This document shows positions 9,286 through 17,654 of a DNA stretch of 64,000 bases, one piece after another (position 1 is the stretch's first letter; each line of letters opens with the position of its first letter). Under the pieces are notes generated by a model that was not told the origin of the DNA, did not search any database, and saw nothing but the letters and a program-made list of their open reading frames with translations. This DNA is from Rhodospirillales bacterium (GTDB lineage Bacteria > Pseudomonadota > Alphaproteobacteria > BOG-932 > Roseiterribacteraceae), in assembly GCA_003165335.1 (NCBI GenBank), contig PLTD01000237.1:37637-101636 (forward strand). The letters are read 5' to 3'. The position numbers were made by a program, and so were the translations under genes.

Positions 9286-10632
9286 ATGGCTGAGCCGAAT
9301 AGCGGCGCACCTTTTCGTCACACGATCGACTGGCAAAACCCTGATTTCTACAACCTCGAAAAGATCGAGACCGAAATGGAGCGGGTTTTCGACATCTGCC
9401 ACGGCTGCCGCCGCTGCTTCAATCTGTGCGAGTCATTCCCGACCTTGTTTGACATGATCGACGCCAGCGAGTCAGGCGAACTCGATGGCGTTCCAAAAGA
9501 AAAATACAAAGATGTCGTAGACGATTGCACGCTCTGCGACATGTGCTTCATGACAAAATGCCCCTACGTTCCGCCGCACGAGTTCAATCTCGATTTCCCA
9601 CATTTAATGCTGCGTTACCGTGCTGCTGAATTTGCGAAAGATGTACCCTCCTTTGCCGATAGGGAGTTGGTCGAAACTGATCGGAACGGCAAGTTGGGAG
9701 CAGTGCTAAGCCCGCTGATGAATTGGGCATCGGACCGTCACAATGGGTTGACCAGGCCGATAATGGAAGCAGTGGCGGGCATTGATCGGAATGCGGATCT
9801 GCCGAAATTTGAGAGCCCTACTTTCGTGGCATCGGCTGCGAAGGATGCACCTGTTCGAGACGCCACTGCGCCCGCCGCGGGGCGCAAAGCCCTGCTCTAT
9901 GCAACCTGTTTCGTCAATTACAACAACACATCGATCGGTCGTGCCGCCCAAGCCGTTCTCGCCAAGAACGGCGTCGAGACCAAAGTGGTGCACCCCGAAT
10001 GCTGTGGCATGCCGCAACTCGAACTGGGCGATCTCAAGGATGTCGCCGCCCGCGCAGCACGCGTAGCTGCCTATATGCGGCCGCAGATCGAAGAAGGATA
10101 CCGCGTCGTCGCTCTCATACCCTCCTGCGCTCTGATGTTGAAATTCGAATGGCCGTTGATTTTGCCCGATAATGAGGACGTGGCGTTCCTGGCAAAGAAT
10201 ACATCGGATCTCAGCGAATATGTCGTCGATATTGCAAAAAAAGAAGGCTTGGCTTCCGGCCTGAAACCACTGGAAGGTGGCGTAACACTCCACCTGGCTT
10301 GTCATGCGAGAGCTCAAAATATGGGACAAAAGGGCACGGAAATGCTGCGCCTGATCCCGGAACCCGATGTCGCTGTGGTGGAGCGATGTTCCGGCCACGG
10401 CGGCTCCTGGGGAGTCAAGAAGGGCAATTTCGAAAAGGCCTTGAAGGTCGGCAAACCCGCAGCGCGGCAAGCCGCAAAGAATGCAAAGGCTTACGTCGCA
10501 TCAGAATGCCCGTTGGCGGCGATGCATATCCTACAGGGCGTCGAAACGATCGAAGGCGCGGCCAAGCCAACTAAAGCACACCCGATCGAACTGCTCGCCA
10601 AAGCCTATGGCCTGACGGATACTTCCCTTTGA
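9286..10632 (+). CDS. CCG-domain Fe-S protein (heterodisulfide reductase/GlpC-like)
   Basis: A 448-aa cytoplasmic protein with two N-terminal 4Fe-4S sites: CHGCRRCFNLC at about residues 44-54 and CTLCDMCFMTKCP at about 84-96. The C-terminal half has the CCG-type domains of HdrB/GlpC (CCGMPQLELGD, and ERCSGHGGSWG where the usual CCG reads CSG). It is likely an electron-transfer protein linking a quinone or reductant to rubrerythrin. The gene is 28 nt past the hairpin and overlaps the DUF3501 start by one base (TGATG). Partner and electron donor are inferred from gene order, not shown. Confidence 0.9.
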   Translation: MAEPNSGAPFRHTIDWQNPDFYNLEKIETEMERVFDICHGCRRCFNLCESFPTLFDMIDASESGELDGVPKEKYKDVVDDCTLCDMCFMTKCPYVPPHEFNLDFPHLMLRYRAAEFAKDVPSFADRELVETDRNGKLGAVLSPLMNWASDRHNGLTRPIMEAVAGIDRNADLPKFESPTFVASAAKDAPVRDATAPAAGRKALLYATCFVNYNNTSIGRAAQAVLAKNGVETKVVHPECCGMPQLELGDLKDVAARAARVAAYMRPQIEEGYRVVALIPSCALMLKFEWPLILPDNEDVAFLAKNTSDLSEYVVDIAKKEGLASGLKPLEGGVTLHLACHARAQNMGQKGTEMLRLIPEPDVAVVERCSGHGGSWGVKKGNFEKALKVGKPAARQAAKNAKAYVASECPLAAMHILQGVETIEGAAKPTKAHPIELLAKAYGLTDTSL

Positions 10633-11219
10633 TGAAGCCCCATCGGATCACCCGCGAAGACATCATGCCGATGGCGGATTATGCCGCTATCAGACAGGAG
10701 CAGCGGCGGCGCATTTCGCAGGCGAAGCGATCGCGTCGTGTGGAAGTCGGTCCCTACTCGACCTTTTATTTCGAAAACTACGATACGATGTGGCATCAAA
10801 TTCATGAGATGCTGTTCGTCGAAAAGGGTGGAGACGCTCAGATTCAAGATGAGCTGGATGCCTACAACCCTTTAATCCCAAATGGCAATGAGCTTGTAGC
10901 GACAGTCATGTTTGAAATCCCCGAGGCGGCTAGGCGGACAGCCGTGCTCCATATGGTCGGGGGAATCGAACATCACATGCTTATGTCTATCGGCGACGAT
11001 ACTATCCGTGGCGAGCCCGATGCCGACCGAGAAAACACAAGTTCGGAAGGCAAAGCTTCATCCGTCCAATTCGTTCGCTTTACGCTAACACCAAGCCAGA
11101 AGTCAGCTTTCAAGGCGCGCGAAGCAGTTGTGAGGATAGGCTTCGATCATCCGCGCTATGGTCATTTGGCCGTAGTTCCGCCCGCTGTTCGGGAAGCACT
11201 GGCGCTGGACCTAGTCTGA
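10632..11219 (+). CDS. DUF3501 family protein
   Basis: A 195-aa soluble protein of the DUF3501 family (ITREDIMPMADYAAIRQEQR at the start; VGPYSTFYFENYDTMWHQIHEML; IPNGNELVATVMFEIP). The ATG at 10632 overlaps the TGA of the CCG protein by one base, indicating translational coupling. The family is known almost only from this neighbourhood with rubrerythrin and an Hdr-like Fe-S protein and has no assigned activity. Conserved acidic and His residues (E, H in MWHQIHEML) could bind metal, which is a guess. A peroxide-defence role follows from the neighbours. Confidence 0.88.
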   Translation: MKPHRITREDIMPMADYAAIRQEQRRRISQAKRSRRVEVGPYSTFYFENYDTMWHQIHEMLFVEKGGDAQIQDELDAYNPLIPNGNELVATVMFEIPEAARRTAVLHMVGGIEHHMLMSIGDDTIRGEPDADRENTSSEGKASSVQFVRFTLTPSQKSAFKAREAVVRIGFDHPRYGHLAVVPPAVREALALDLV

Positions 11220-11297
11220 TTTAAGTAGGTCGCGTTTGTGCAGCAACCAAGCCTGCGCCAAATTGTCCTTGCACGTACTAAACGATTCGCGTATCAG

Positions 11298-11391
11298 AAG
11301 AAAAAACGGGCCGCACAAAGGCGGCCCGAGTTTAGGGAGGAAACGCCGCGTAAAAGCAGGCGTCGGATATGGCGGGGAAGATGCCATATCG
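11298..11391 (-). ncRNA. Candidate small regulatory RNA (about 92 nt)
   Basis: Intergenic and read on the minus strand. A near-consensus sigma-70 promoter (-35 TTGACG, 17-nt spacer, -10 TATATT) lies just upstream. The predicted transcript folds into three hairpins in order: stem 11383-11390/11366-11373 (8 bp, loop AUCUUCCCC); stem 11359-11364/11342-11347 (6 bp); and a strong terminator stem 11321-11328/11307-11314 followed by a U-run. Between hairpins 2 and 3 is an unpaired UUUCCUCCCUAAACU with CCUCCC (11335-11340), complementary to Shine-Dalgarno sequences. CCUCC-type anti-SD seed motifs are known in several alphaproteobacterial sRNAs. A short antisense ORF in the same place (11211-11426) runs through the terminator and is not credible. 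Not matched to a named family. Confidence 0.7.
11301..11328 (-). terminator. Factor-independent terminator of the candidate sRNA
   Basis: Minus strand: CGGGCCGC, loop CTTTGT, GCGGCCCG, then TTTTTTCTTCT. An 8-bp GC stem with a U-tract is the classic form. Its orientation shows that something is transcribed leftward here. The reverse reading (plus strand) lacks a T-run. Confidence 0.8.
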
Positions 11392-11397
11392 ATTCTC

Positions 11398-11426
11398 AAT
11401 ATATTGCAGCTGCGAAGAAACGTCAA
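11398..11426 (-). promoter_or_regulatory. Sigma-70-type promoter for the candidate sRNA
   Basis: Minus-strand TTGACG (11421-11426) and TATATT (11398-11403) with the ideal 17-nt spacer. The predicted start is near 11391, exactly at the foot of the first hairpin. Confidence 0.7.
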
Positions 11427-11592
11427 GCGGGCGAACCGCTTTTTCGTGTGCGATGCGGTAACATTTTCTTTTAATTAATGAATTTTATCTTGCACCGCAC
11501 AACCCGTCTTTCTCAATTCGTACCGCCACCCTATCACAATCCCTATCCCGAAATAGCGATGTGCGCTCTGCCGCTCACCCGAGAGACCGATT

Positions 11593-11943
11593 GTGGCCGA
11601 TAACGACCGCCCAATAGAACCTTGGTTTTTCGAAATTGAGGCGCCCTGCCCTCTAAATGATGAAGATCAGGCCCGAATCGACGTTCTGAATGCGGCCGGT
11701 CGCGCTATCGTAACGCGCATGGTCGAACATATAGCGATAGACGAAGATGTTCCCGCTGAAGCGATGACGCCGGGATTCGCCGATCGCGCGATCGACCGCG
11801 CACGTGATGCTATACATACAGCGCGAAACGCCGGTCCGAAAACGCGACCAAAAACCGACCTAGAAGAGCTAGCATTCCGCTATATGGATGCCATGCGGCT
11901 GTGGCTGCGAATTTATCGCGCGGCGCGGAACACAATAAACTAG
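11593..11943 (+). CDS. Hypothetical protein (116 aa, GTG start)
   Basis: A soluble acidic protein with no signal peptide or membrane segment, starting at GTG (MADNDRPIEPWFFEIEAPCP). The C-terminal half (FADRAIDRARDAIHTARNAG and a helix rich in R/L/W) looks helical. No domain is recognised. It lies 47 nt upstream of the PQQ dehydrogenase gene on the same strand and could be co-transcribed with it. Codon use resembles the flanking genes. Confidence 0.55.
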   Translation: MADNDRPIEPWFFEIEAPCPLNDEDQARIDVLNAAGRAIVTRMVEHIAIDEDVPAEAMTPGFADRAIDRARDAIHTARNAGPKTRPKTDLEELAFRYMDAMRLWLRIYRAARNTIN

Positions 11944-11990
11944 CTGGACATTAAGCCCAGCCGCGAGACGATATGTCGAAGGGGGGAACG

Positions 11991-14159
11991 ATGGGCGTGA
12001 CTACATTTCATATTTATCGCCTGACGGCAGCTGCGGCCCTTATTTTGTTAGCAAGCGGATTCGACCGTGCGACCGGCGATCCAACTCCAACAATCGTTTC
12101 TGAAATGCGCATCGTTCAAGCCGAAAGCGAGCCGCAAAACTGGCTCACAACAGGCCGCACCTACGATGAGAGCCGCGACAGTTCTCTCGACCAAATCAAC
12201 GATGGTAATATCCCTAAACTGGGTCTGGCCTGGTACTACGACCTGGACACCGATCGCGGACAAGAATCGACACCGCTCGCAGTCGACGGCGTACTTTATA
12301 CGACGAGCGCCTGGTCCAAGGTCCAGGCCTTCGACCCAACGACTGGCAAGTTGCTCTGGCAGTTCGATCCTCTAGTCCCACGCCGGACTGGTGTCAAAAG
12401 CTGCTGCGACAGCGTCAATCGCGGTGCAGCCTATTGGAACGGAAAAATCTACGTCGGGACAATCGACGGACGTTTGATCGCAGTCGACGCGAAATCCGGG
12501 CGCGAGGTTTGGTCCACAGTCACCGTCGATCAATCCAAGTCATATACGATCGGGGGGGCGCCGCGAATCGTCAAAGGTCGAGTGATCATTGGCAACGCCG
12601 GCGCAGACTATGCCGTTCGCGGATATGTCTCAGCCTATGACGCAGAAACCGGAAAACTCGACTGGCGCTTTTACACCGTCCCGGGCGAGCCCGGAAAAAA
12701 AGACGGCGCGGCGTCGGATCCAATATTGGAAAAACTGGCCGCTAATACCTGGTCCGGCCAGTGGTGGAACGAGACCGGCGGCGGCGGCGGCGGAACTGTA
12801 TGGGATTCGATATCTTACGATCCGGACCTGGACCTGCTCTATATCGGCACGGCAAATGCGGATTATTGGAACAAGGCCTACCGTTCTCCCGGCGACAAGG
12901 ACAATTTGTTCACCGCCTCGATCGTGGCTTTGAAACCCGAAACCGGCGAATATGTTTGGCATTTCCAGGAAACGCCTGGTGACAGTTGGGATTACGACGC
13001 AACGCAGAACATGATTCTTGCCGACCTGACCGTCGGCGGAAAAGCACGTAAAGTGCTCATGCAGGCATCGAAGAACGGCTTTTTCTACGTACTCGACCGT
13101 GCCACCGGTAAGCCGGTTTCGATCAAGCCGTTTGTCCCGATAAATTGGGCGACAGGAACAGATCCGGATACAGGCCGGCCGCTAATCGCTCCCGACGCTC
13201 ACTACGACAAGACCGGCAAGCTGTGGGCCGCCCAACCGGGCTCAATCGGCGGTCATAACTGGCAGCCGATGGCGTTTAGCAAGGCAACGGGGCTGGTCTA
13301 TATTCCGGCGCAAGAAGTCGGCGGTGCTTATGTCACCGAGAAAGACTTCAAACCACGGAGCGTCGGTGTCAATTTGGGTGTCGATTTCGTTCAGGCAGGT
13401 CTCCCGGACGACGCCCAACAGGTCAAGGCGATCAAAGCGCAGATGAAAGGCTATCTACTTGCCTGGAACCCTATTGCTCAAAAGGAGGTTTGGCGCGCAC
13501 CTCATCCTGATTATTATAACGGGGGTGTACTCGTCACCCGGGGCAATATCGTCGTGGAAGGCGATAATGACGGTTTCCTTAACATCTACGATGCGAAGAC
13601 TGGACGTCATCTTTGGTCGTTCGATGGCGGCAGCGCCATTCTCGCCGCCCCGATCGCCTATGAAGTTGGCGGGCGCGAATATATCAGTGTGCTTGCCGGC
13701 TACGGGGGGTCGTCAGGACTCTATGCCGGAGAAGCAAATTGGGGGCCGAACGGGCCAAGGCACAACAAGAGCCGAGTTTTGACATTCGCGCTCGGCGGTA
13801 CAGCCGCTCTCCCTGCGCGCGCACCATCCGATGTCGCAAAGCAATTGGAGCCACCTGCTCAATTCGCCGATGCGGCGACAATAGCGGAGGGTGCACAGCA
13901 CTTTGCCCATAGCTGTCTGTATTGTCATGGTGGTTCTGCAAAGGGTACGGGAATCATACCGGATCTGAGGCACAGTCCCCTCCTCGGCAGTAAAGAAGCC
14001 TGGAGCAGCATTGTCAGGGAGGGCGTCCTGTCCGACAAGGGCATGGTGAGCTTTCGCGATGCCTACAGCGCAGAGGAAATCGAATCCATCCGAGCCTATG
14101 TGGTCGAGCGGGCACTGATCGAAAAGCGCTTGGCGACTGCTGATAGAGCCCCAAATTGA
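11991..14159 (+). CDS. Quinohemoprotein alcohol dehydrogenase (PQQ + cytochrome c), with lanthanide-type aspartate
   Basis: An exported periplasmic enzyme (about 722 aa) that oxidises alcohols with PQQ and passes electrons to a fused C-terminal cytochrome c. Seen: signal peptide; the adjacent-Cys pair in KSCCDSVNRG; tryptophan-docking beta-propeller repeats; catalytic Asp in GDSWDYDATQ (D334 from this start) with a second Asp two residues on (D336); and a heme site CLYCHG near residue 645. ATG 11991 has GGGGGG four bases upstream; an in-frame ATG at 11973 is the alternative. In calcium-type quinohemoproteins of this class the +2 position is usually not acidic (Thr in the Comamonas enzyme as I recall), whereas lanthanide-dependent PQQ enzymes have Asp there. 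The gene overlaps the downstream kinase by 4 nt. Confidence 0.92.
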   Translation: MGVTTFHIYRLTAAAALILLASGFDRATGDPTPTIVSEMRIVQAESEPQNWLTTGRTYDESRDSSLDQINDGNIPKLGLAWYYDLDTDRGQESTPLAVDGVLYTTSAWSKVQAFDPTTGKLLWQFDPLVPRRTGVKSCCDSVNRGAAYWNGKIYVGTIDGRLIAVDAKSGREVWSTVTVDQSKSYTIGGAPRIVKGRVIIGNAGADYAVRGYVSAYDAETGKLDWRFYTVPGEPGKKDGAASDPILEKLAANTWSGQWWNETGGGGGGTVWDSISYDPDLDLLYIGTANADYWNKAYRSPGDKDNLFTASIVALKPETGEYVWHFQETPGDSWDYDATQNMILADLTVGGKARKVLMQASKNGFFYVLDRATGKPVSIKPFVPINWATGTDPDTGRPLIAPDAHYDKTGKLWAAQPGSIGGHNWQPMAFSKATGLVYIPAQEVGGAYVTEKDFKPRSVGVNLGVDFVQAGLPDDAQQVKAIKAQMKGYLLAWNPIAQKEVWRAPHPDYYNGGVLVTRGNIVVEGDNDGFLNIYDAKTGRHLWSFDGGSAILAAPIAYEVGGREYISVLAGYGGSSGLYAGEANWGPNGPRHNKSRVLTFALGGTAALPARAPSDVAKQLEPPAQFADAATIAEGAQHFAHSCLYCHGGSAKGTGIIPDLRHSPLLGSKEAWSSIVREGVLSDKGMVSFRDAYSAEEIESIRAYVVERALIEKRLATADRAPN

Positions 14160-16117
14160 CAGAGCCGCACAGATCGCCGGAAGTCAGTCGCTATACACAG
14201 CTGCTTGAGGCGGTCGGCGCTGCTGTAATAACCGTCGATGCCGATCATCGGATCGTGGAATTCAACAGCGAGGCTGAGCGCGTTTTCGGATATTTAAAGA
14301 GCGAAATTTCCGGCCAATCGATTAATGTTCTTCTGCCCGAAGGCAGCCGCTCCGATCACGATGGATATATCAAAACTTTCGCTGCCGAGGCTGTGCAGAG
14401 ACGCCTCATGCGGGAACGCGCAGACGTCCAGGGGCGCAACAAGGACGGTCGGTTTTTCGACGCGGAGGTCTCGATTGCAAAAATCGAAATAGCCGGACAA
14501 CCACTATATATGGCGATCGTTCGTGACGTGAGCGTTCGCAAAAAGCTTGAGCGGGATTTGCGCGAAAGCGATAGGCATTTGCGACAGGCCCAGCATTTGG
14601 CCGGCTTAGGCAGTTGGGAGCAGGACATGGTGACAGACAAGGTCACTTGGTCGGCACAAATTTATCAGATGTTCGATGTTGATCCGGATACACAGCAGCC
14701 GAGCAGTGAGCTTTTCTTCTCCAAACTTCACCCTGACGACCGGGTGCATCTGCGGGAACGCTTCAACAAGGCCCTAGCCAATCGGTCGACGATCATGTCC
14801 ACCGATGTTCGGGTCATCCGGAGCGACGGAACCAAGCGCATATTGCACGAGCTGGCGGAATTGATTTGGAGCAGTGACGGACAGCTTCTGCGCCAGATCG
14901 GAACTTTGCAGGACGTAACCGAGCAGAGGGAAACAGCCGCCAGATTGCTCCAAAGCGAGCGACTTTTGAACCGTGCCCAGGAACTCGCCCATTTGGGCAG
15001 CTGGGATCACAATGAGGCAACCGGCGAGATCAACTGGTCGGAAAATTTCTTCAAGGTTCTGGGCCTTGATTCGCGCCTCGACACCCCTTCGAATGAGCTT
15101 TTCTTGTCGGTCGTTCCTCTGGAAGACCAAACGACCATTCGCGAAACCTATAAGAGAGCGATTTCGGACCGGATTCTTAGCGCCACATACGACACGCGAA
15201 TTATTCGCCCCGATGGCGTGGAGCGCGTGCTTCGCAATACCGTTGAATATTTTTGGTCCGAAAACGGCGACCTACAGCGCGTCAGCGGCACGAGTCAGGA
15301 CATTACCGAGCAATTGGTGGCGGAGACCAAGCAAAAGGCAGCTCTCGCAGCAGCGCAAAGCGCCGACAAGGTAAAATCGGAGTTCTTGGCAAATATGAGC
15401 CATGAACTGCGTACGCCGCTAAATGCGATCATCGGCTTTGCGGAGATACTCACGACAGCAAAACTCTCGCCCTCCTTGAGCGAACGGGATCGCGAATACG
15501 CCCAGGACATTCGCGACAGCGGCTTGCATCTATTGGATATCATAAACGACGTACTCGATTTCTCTCGCCTCGAAGCCGGAAGCGCCGACATACGAGACGA
15601 GACGATCGACACGCGGGCCCTAGCAGCCTGGGTCGTCAAAATCTTGGGTGACAAGGCTCACGCAAAAAACCTTCGTCTCACCACGGATATCCAACCGCAG
15701 GCCACACAATTCCGCGGCGACCTCAGATTGATACGCCAAGCGTTGCTGAACATCGTCGGCAACGCGATCAAATTCACCGTCTCGGGTGAGATATCATTGT
15801 CGGTCAGAAGATCCGACGACGGCGGTCTCGTTTTGGCCGTAAGCGATACAGGCATCGGCATGCGACCGGAGGACATTCCGGCAGCGCTTACGCCCTTTAC
15901 GCAACTGGAGAACTCGCTGCAGCGCCAATACGAAGGCGTCGGCCTGGGCTTCCCTCTCGCCAAGCGGTTCGTCGAACTCCACGGCGGAGTTCTCGACGTA
16001 GCGAGTGAACTTCAAAAAGGCACGACTGTTACAATCGGTGTACCCGCATGGCGGTGCTCCGATCAGGAATCTGAACGTCGGCTCCATTCACCGATGATTA
16101 CGATTGGACCAACCTAG
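14156..16117 (+). CDS. Multi-PAS sensor histidine kinase (soluble)
   Basis: A 653-aa cytoplasmic kinase without membrane segments. Domains in order: PAS (about 14-130, with PAC), two PAS_3-type domains beginning QAQHLAGLGSWEQDM and RAQELAHLGSWDHNE, HisKA with FLANMSHELRTPLNAI (phospho-acceptor H416), and HATPase_c with the N-box GNAIKF, DTGIGM and a G2-box (GVGLGFPLAKRFVELHGG). No receiver domain follows. The start is TTG within TTGA, overlapping the stop of the PQQ dehydrogenase by 4 nt, so the two are translationally coupled; the kinase may sense redox or product state of that pathway. No response regulator gene is in the window. The insertion sequence begins about 45 nt after its stop. Confidence 0.9.
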   Translation: MTEPHRSPEVSRYTQLLEAVGAAVITVDADHRIVEFNSEAERVFGYLKSEISGQSINVLLPEGSRSDHDGYIKTFAAEAVQRRLMRERADVQGRNKDGRFFDAEVSIAKIEIAGQPLYMAIVRDVSVRKKLERDLRESDRHLRQAQHLAGLGSWEQDMVTDKVTWSAQIYQMFDVDPDTQQPSSELFFSKLHPDDRVHLRERFNKALANRSTIMSTDVRVIRSDGTKRILHELAELIWSSDGQLLRQIGTLQDVTEQRETAARLLQSERLLNRAQELAHLGSWDHNEATGEINWSENFFKVLGLDSRLDTPSNELFLSVVPLEDQTTIRETYKRAISDRILSATYDTRIIRPDGVERVLRNTVEYFWSENGDLQRVSGTSQDITEQLVAETKQKAALAAAQSADKVKSEFLANMSHELRTPLNAIIGFAEILTTAKLSPSLSERDREYAQDIRDSGLHLLDIINDVLDFSRLEAGSADIRDETIDTRALAAWVVKILGDKAHAKNLRLTTDIQPQATQFRGDLRLIRQALLNIVGNAIKFTVSGEISLSVRRSDDGGLVLAVSDTGIGMRPEDIPAALTPFTQLENSLQRQYEGVGLGFPLAKRFVELHGGVLDVASELQKGTTVTIGVPAWRCSDQESERRLHSPMITIGPT

Positions 16118-16167
16118 ACCAGATGTTCGCCTGAGATAGGGGCGACCCGTCTCACAATATGCAGGTT

Positions 16168-16177
16168 AACGAGGGTT
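16168..16177. repeat. Left subterminal inverted repeat of the IS1111-group element
   Basis: AACGAGGGTT, the perfect reverse complement of the copy at 17429-17438. Plain IS110-group elements lack such repeats, so the pair assigns the element to the IS1111 group. Confidence 0.7.
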
Positions 16178-16222
16178 GCGCTGGATGGTCCGGCGCCGAG
16201 CCTCATGCATAGGAGACGGGTC

Positions 16223-17332
16223 ATGGAGCAGATTATCATTTATGTCGGTCTTGATGTGCACAAAGATACGATATCCGTCGCGTTGGCGGAGGGTGGTAAG
16301 CGGGGAGAAATGCGCGAGCATGGGAAGATCGCGAACACGCCGACTGCCATGAAGACGCTGGCCGCGAAGCTGGCCGGTGGCGGTCGTGAACTTCGGTTTT
16401 GCTACGAGGCTGGACCGTGCGGCTACGGTATCCAGCGACAACTTACGGCACTGGGGCACGACTGCGCCGTGGTGGCTCCGTCACTGATTCCGCGCAAACC
16501 GGGCGACCGGATCAAGACCGATCGGCGCGATGCGATCAAGCTCGCCAAGCTGCACCGTGCTGGTGAGCTGACCGCGGTGTGGGTTCCAGATCAGACCCAT
16601 GAGGCGGTCCGCGATCTCGTGCGTGCGCGCTTGGCGGCAGTCCGTACGTTGCGTCAGGCTCGCCAGCAACTGTCCGGTTTCCTGCTGCGCCATGGTCATC
16701 ATTACAATCGACCCACCTGGACGCTGATGCACCGGCGCTGGTTGGCAGGTCTCAAGTTCGAGCAAGCGGTGCATTATATCGTGCTGGAAGATTGTATCGC
16801 GACCGTTGAGGCGGCGGCGGCAAGGCGCGACCGTCTGGAAGCCCATATCGAGGCGGTGCTGCCGGACTGGTCGCTCGCCCCGGTGGTCCGGGCGCTGCAA
16901 CCCCTGCGCGGCGTGGCTCTGGTTGCGGCGGCGACGCTGATTGCTGAACTCGGCGATATCACCCGCTTTGCCAACCCACGCCAGCTCATGGCGTACCTCG
17001 GCCTGGTGCCATCCGAGAACTCGAGCGGCCGCACGCGGCGCCAGGGTGGCATTACCAAGGCTGGGAACGGTGCGGCCCGGCGGATGCTGATCGAAGCTGC
17101 CTGGAGCTATCGGTTCCCGGCGCGGATGAGCCGAGAGCTTCTGTTGCGACAGGAGAAGCTGGCCAAGCCAATCCGCGACACGGCGTGGAAGGCTCAGGAG
17201 CGGCTGTGCCGGCGTTACCGCCAGCTCGCCCGGGCAGGAAAGCTGCCGACGGTGACAACCGCCGCGATCGCGCGCGAGCTGTCAGGCTTTGTCTGGGCGA
17301 TCGCCAAACAGGTGAAGGCGACCGGCGCTTGA
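16223..17332 (+). CDS. IS110/IS1111-family transposase (DEDD + serine)
   Basis: A 369-aa transposase, full length for the family. The N-terminal RuvC-like DEDD domain begins YVGLDVHKDTISVAL with the first catalytic Asp and continues to KTDRRDAIKLAKL. The C-terminal Transposase_20 domain has LIAELGDITRFANPRQLMAYLGLVPSENSSG and GNGAARRMLIEAAW. The preferred start is ATG 16223, behind AGGAGACGGG; ATG 16205 would add six residues. The ORF is intact, so the copy may be active. Such enzymes recombine DNA under guidance of a structured RNA encoded next to the gene. Confidence 0.95.
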   Translation: MEQIIIYVGLDVHKDTISVALAEGGKRGEMREHGKIANTPTAMKTLAAKLAGGGRELRFCYEAGPCGYGIQRQLTALGHDCAVVAPSLIPRKPGDRIKTDRRDAIKLAKLHRAGELTAVWVPDQTHEAVRDLVRARLAAVRTLRQARQQLSGFLLRHGHHYNRPTWTLMHRRWLAGLKFEQAVHYIVLEDCIATVEAAAARRDRLEAHIEAVLPDWSLAPVVRALQPLRGVALVAAATLIAELGDITRFANPRQLMAYLGLVPSENSSGRTRRQGGITKAGNGAARRMLIEAAWSYRFPARMSRELLLRQEKLAKPIRDTAWKAQERLCRRYRQLARAGKLPTVTTAAIARELSGFVWAIAKQVKATGA

Positions 17333-17428
17333 TGCGCTGAGCTTGGCATCGGGCTTTATAAGGAGGTCACCAACCGCAACAACTCATCCAAAACTGGGCA
17401 AGGCTGGAGGCACGGTCACGGCCAGGAG
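17333..17428 (+). ncRNA. Probable bridge/seek RNA region of the IS1111-group element
   Basis: The roughly 100-nt noncoding stretch between the transposase stop and the right inverted repeat. In IS1111-group elements the guide RNA that pairs with target and donor DNA is encoded on this 3' side. A GGAGG sits in the middle and several short complementary segments are visible, but I did not derive a full fold. The assignment rests on position and family knowledge. Confidence 0.4.
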
Positions 17429-17438
17429 AACCCTCGTT
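17429..17438. repeat. Right subterminal inverted repeat of the IS1111-group element
   Basis: AACCCTCGTT, pairing with 16168-16177 and lying three bases inside the predicted right end. Confidence 0.7.
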
Positions 17439-17441
17439 CCC

Positions 17442-17654
17442 ACTACCAGCCGGATCTCATCCGATGCTGGCTTCTAGACAGAGGAAGCTCCGCGACGCAT
17501 TACCGGTCCGGCGGTAACCAACCCGCGTATCAGAGCATGATCAACCGTCGTTTCTTGATCGTGCCTCCTGCCCTGTCCAGTGGCGGCCACGCAGAATAGC
17601 TTGTCGAACAAGCAAGGAATTACCGTGCCTGCTACTTGAAACGGCGAACATGAG
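17442..17654. other. Inter-IS spacer without a gene
   Basis: About 210 bp between the two insertion sequences. It contains a short inverted repeat (TTACCG / CGGTAA around 17503-17520) and no ORF with recognisable homology. It is probably residual DNA from earlier insertions. Confidence 0.5.

Larger units (their letters stand above)
16161..17441 (+). mobile_element. IS110-family insertion sequence, IS1111 group
   Basis: The boundaries are predicted from 10-bp subterminal inverted repeats AACGAGGGTT (16168-16177) and AACCCTCGTT (17429-17438). These flank one intact transposase gene and lie inside the element by a few bases, as in the IS1111 group (about 7 left, 3 right). No target duplication is expected for this family. 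The exact ends are approximate. Confidence 0.75.

Noticed and set aside
9706..10470. 254-aa minus-strand ORF opposite the CCG Fe-S gene
   Set aside because: Composition is that of an antisense shadow (His/Cys/Gln-rich, no domain), and the plus strand encodes a clear two-cluster Fe-S protein.
11211..11426. 71-aa minus-strand ORF over the candidate sRNA
   Set aside because: It would run through a strong terminator and starts inside the promoter; residue composition is not protein-like.
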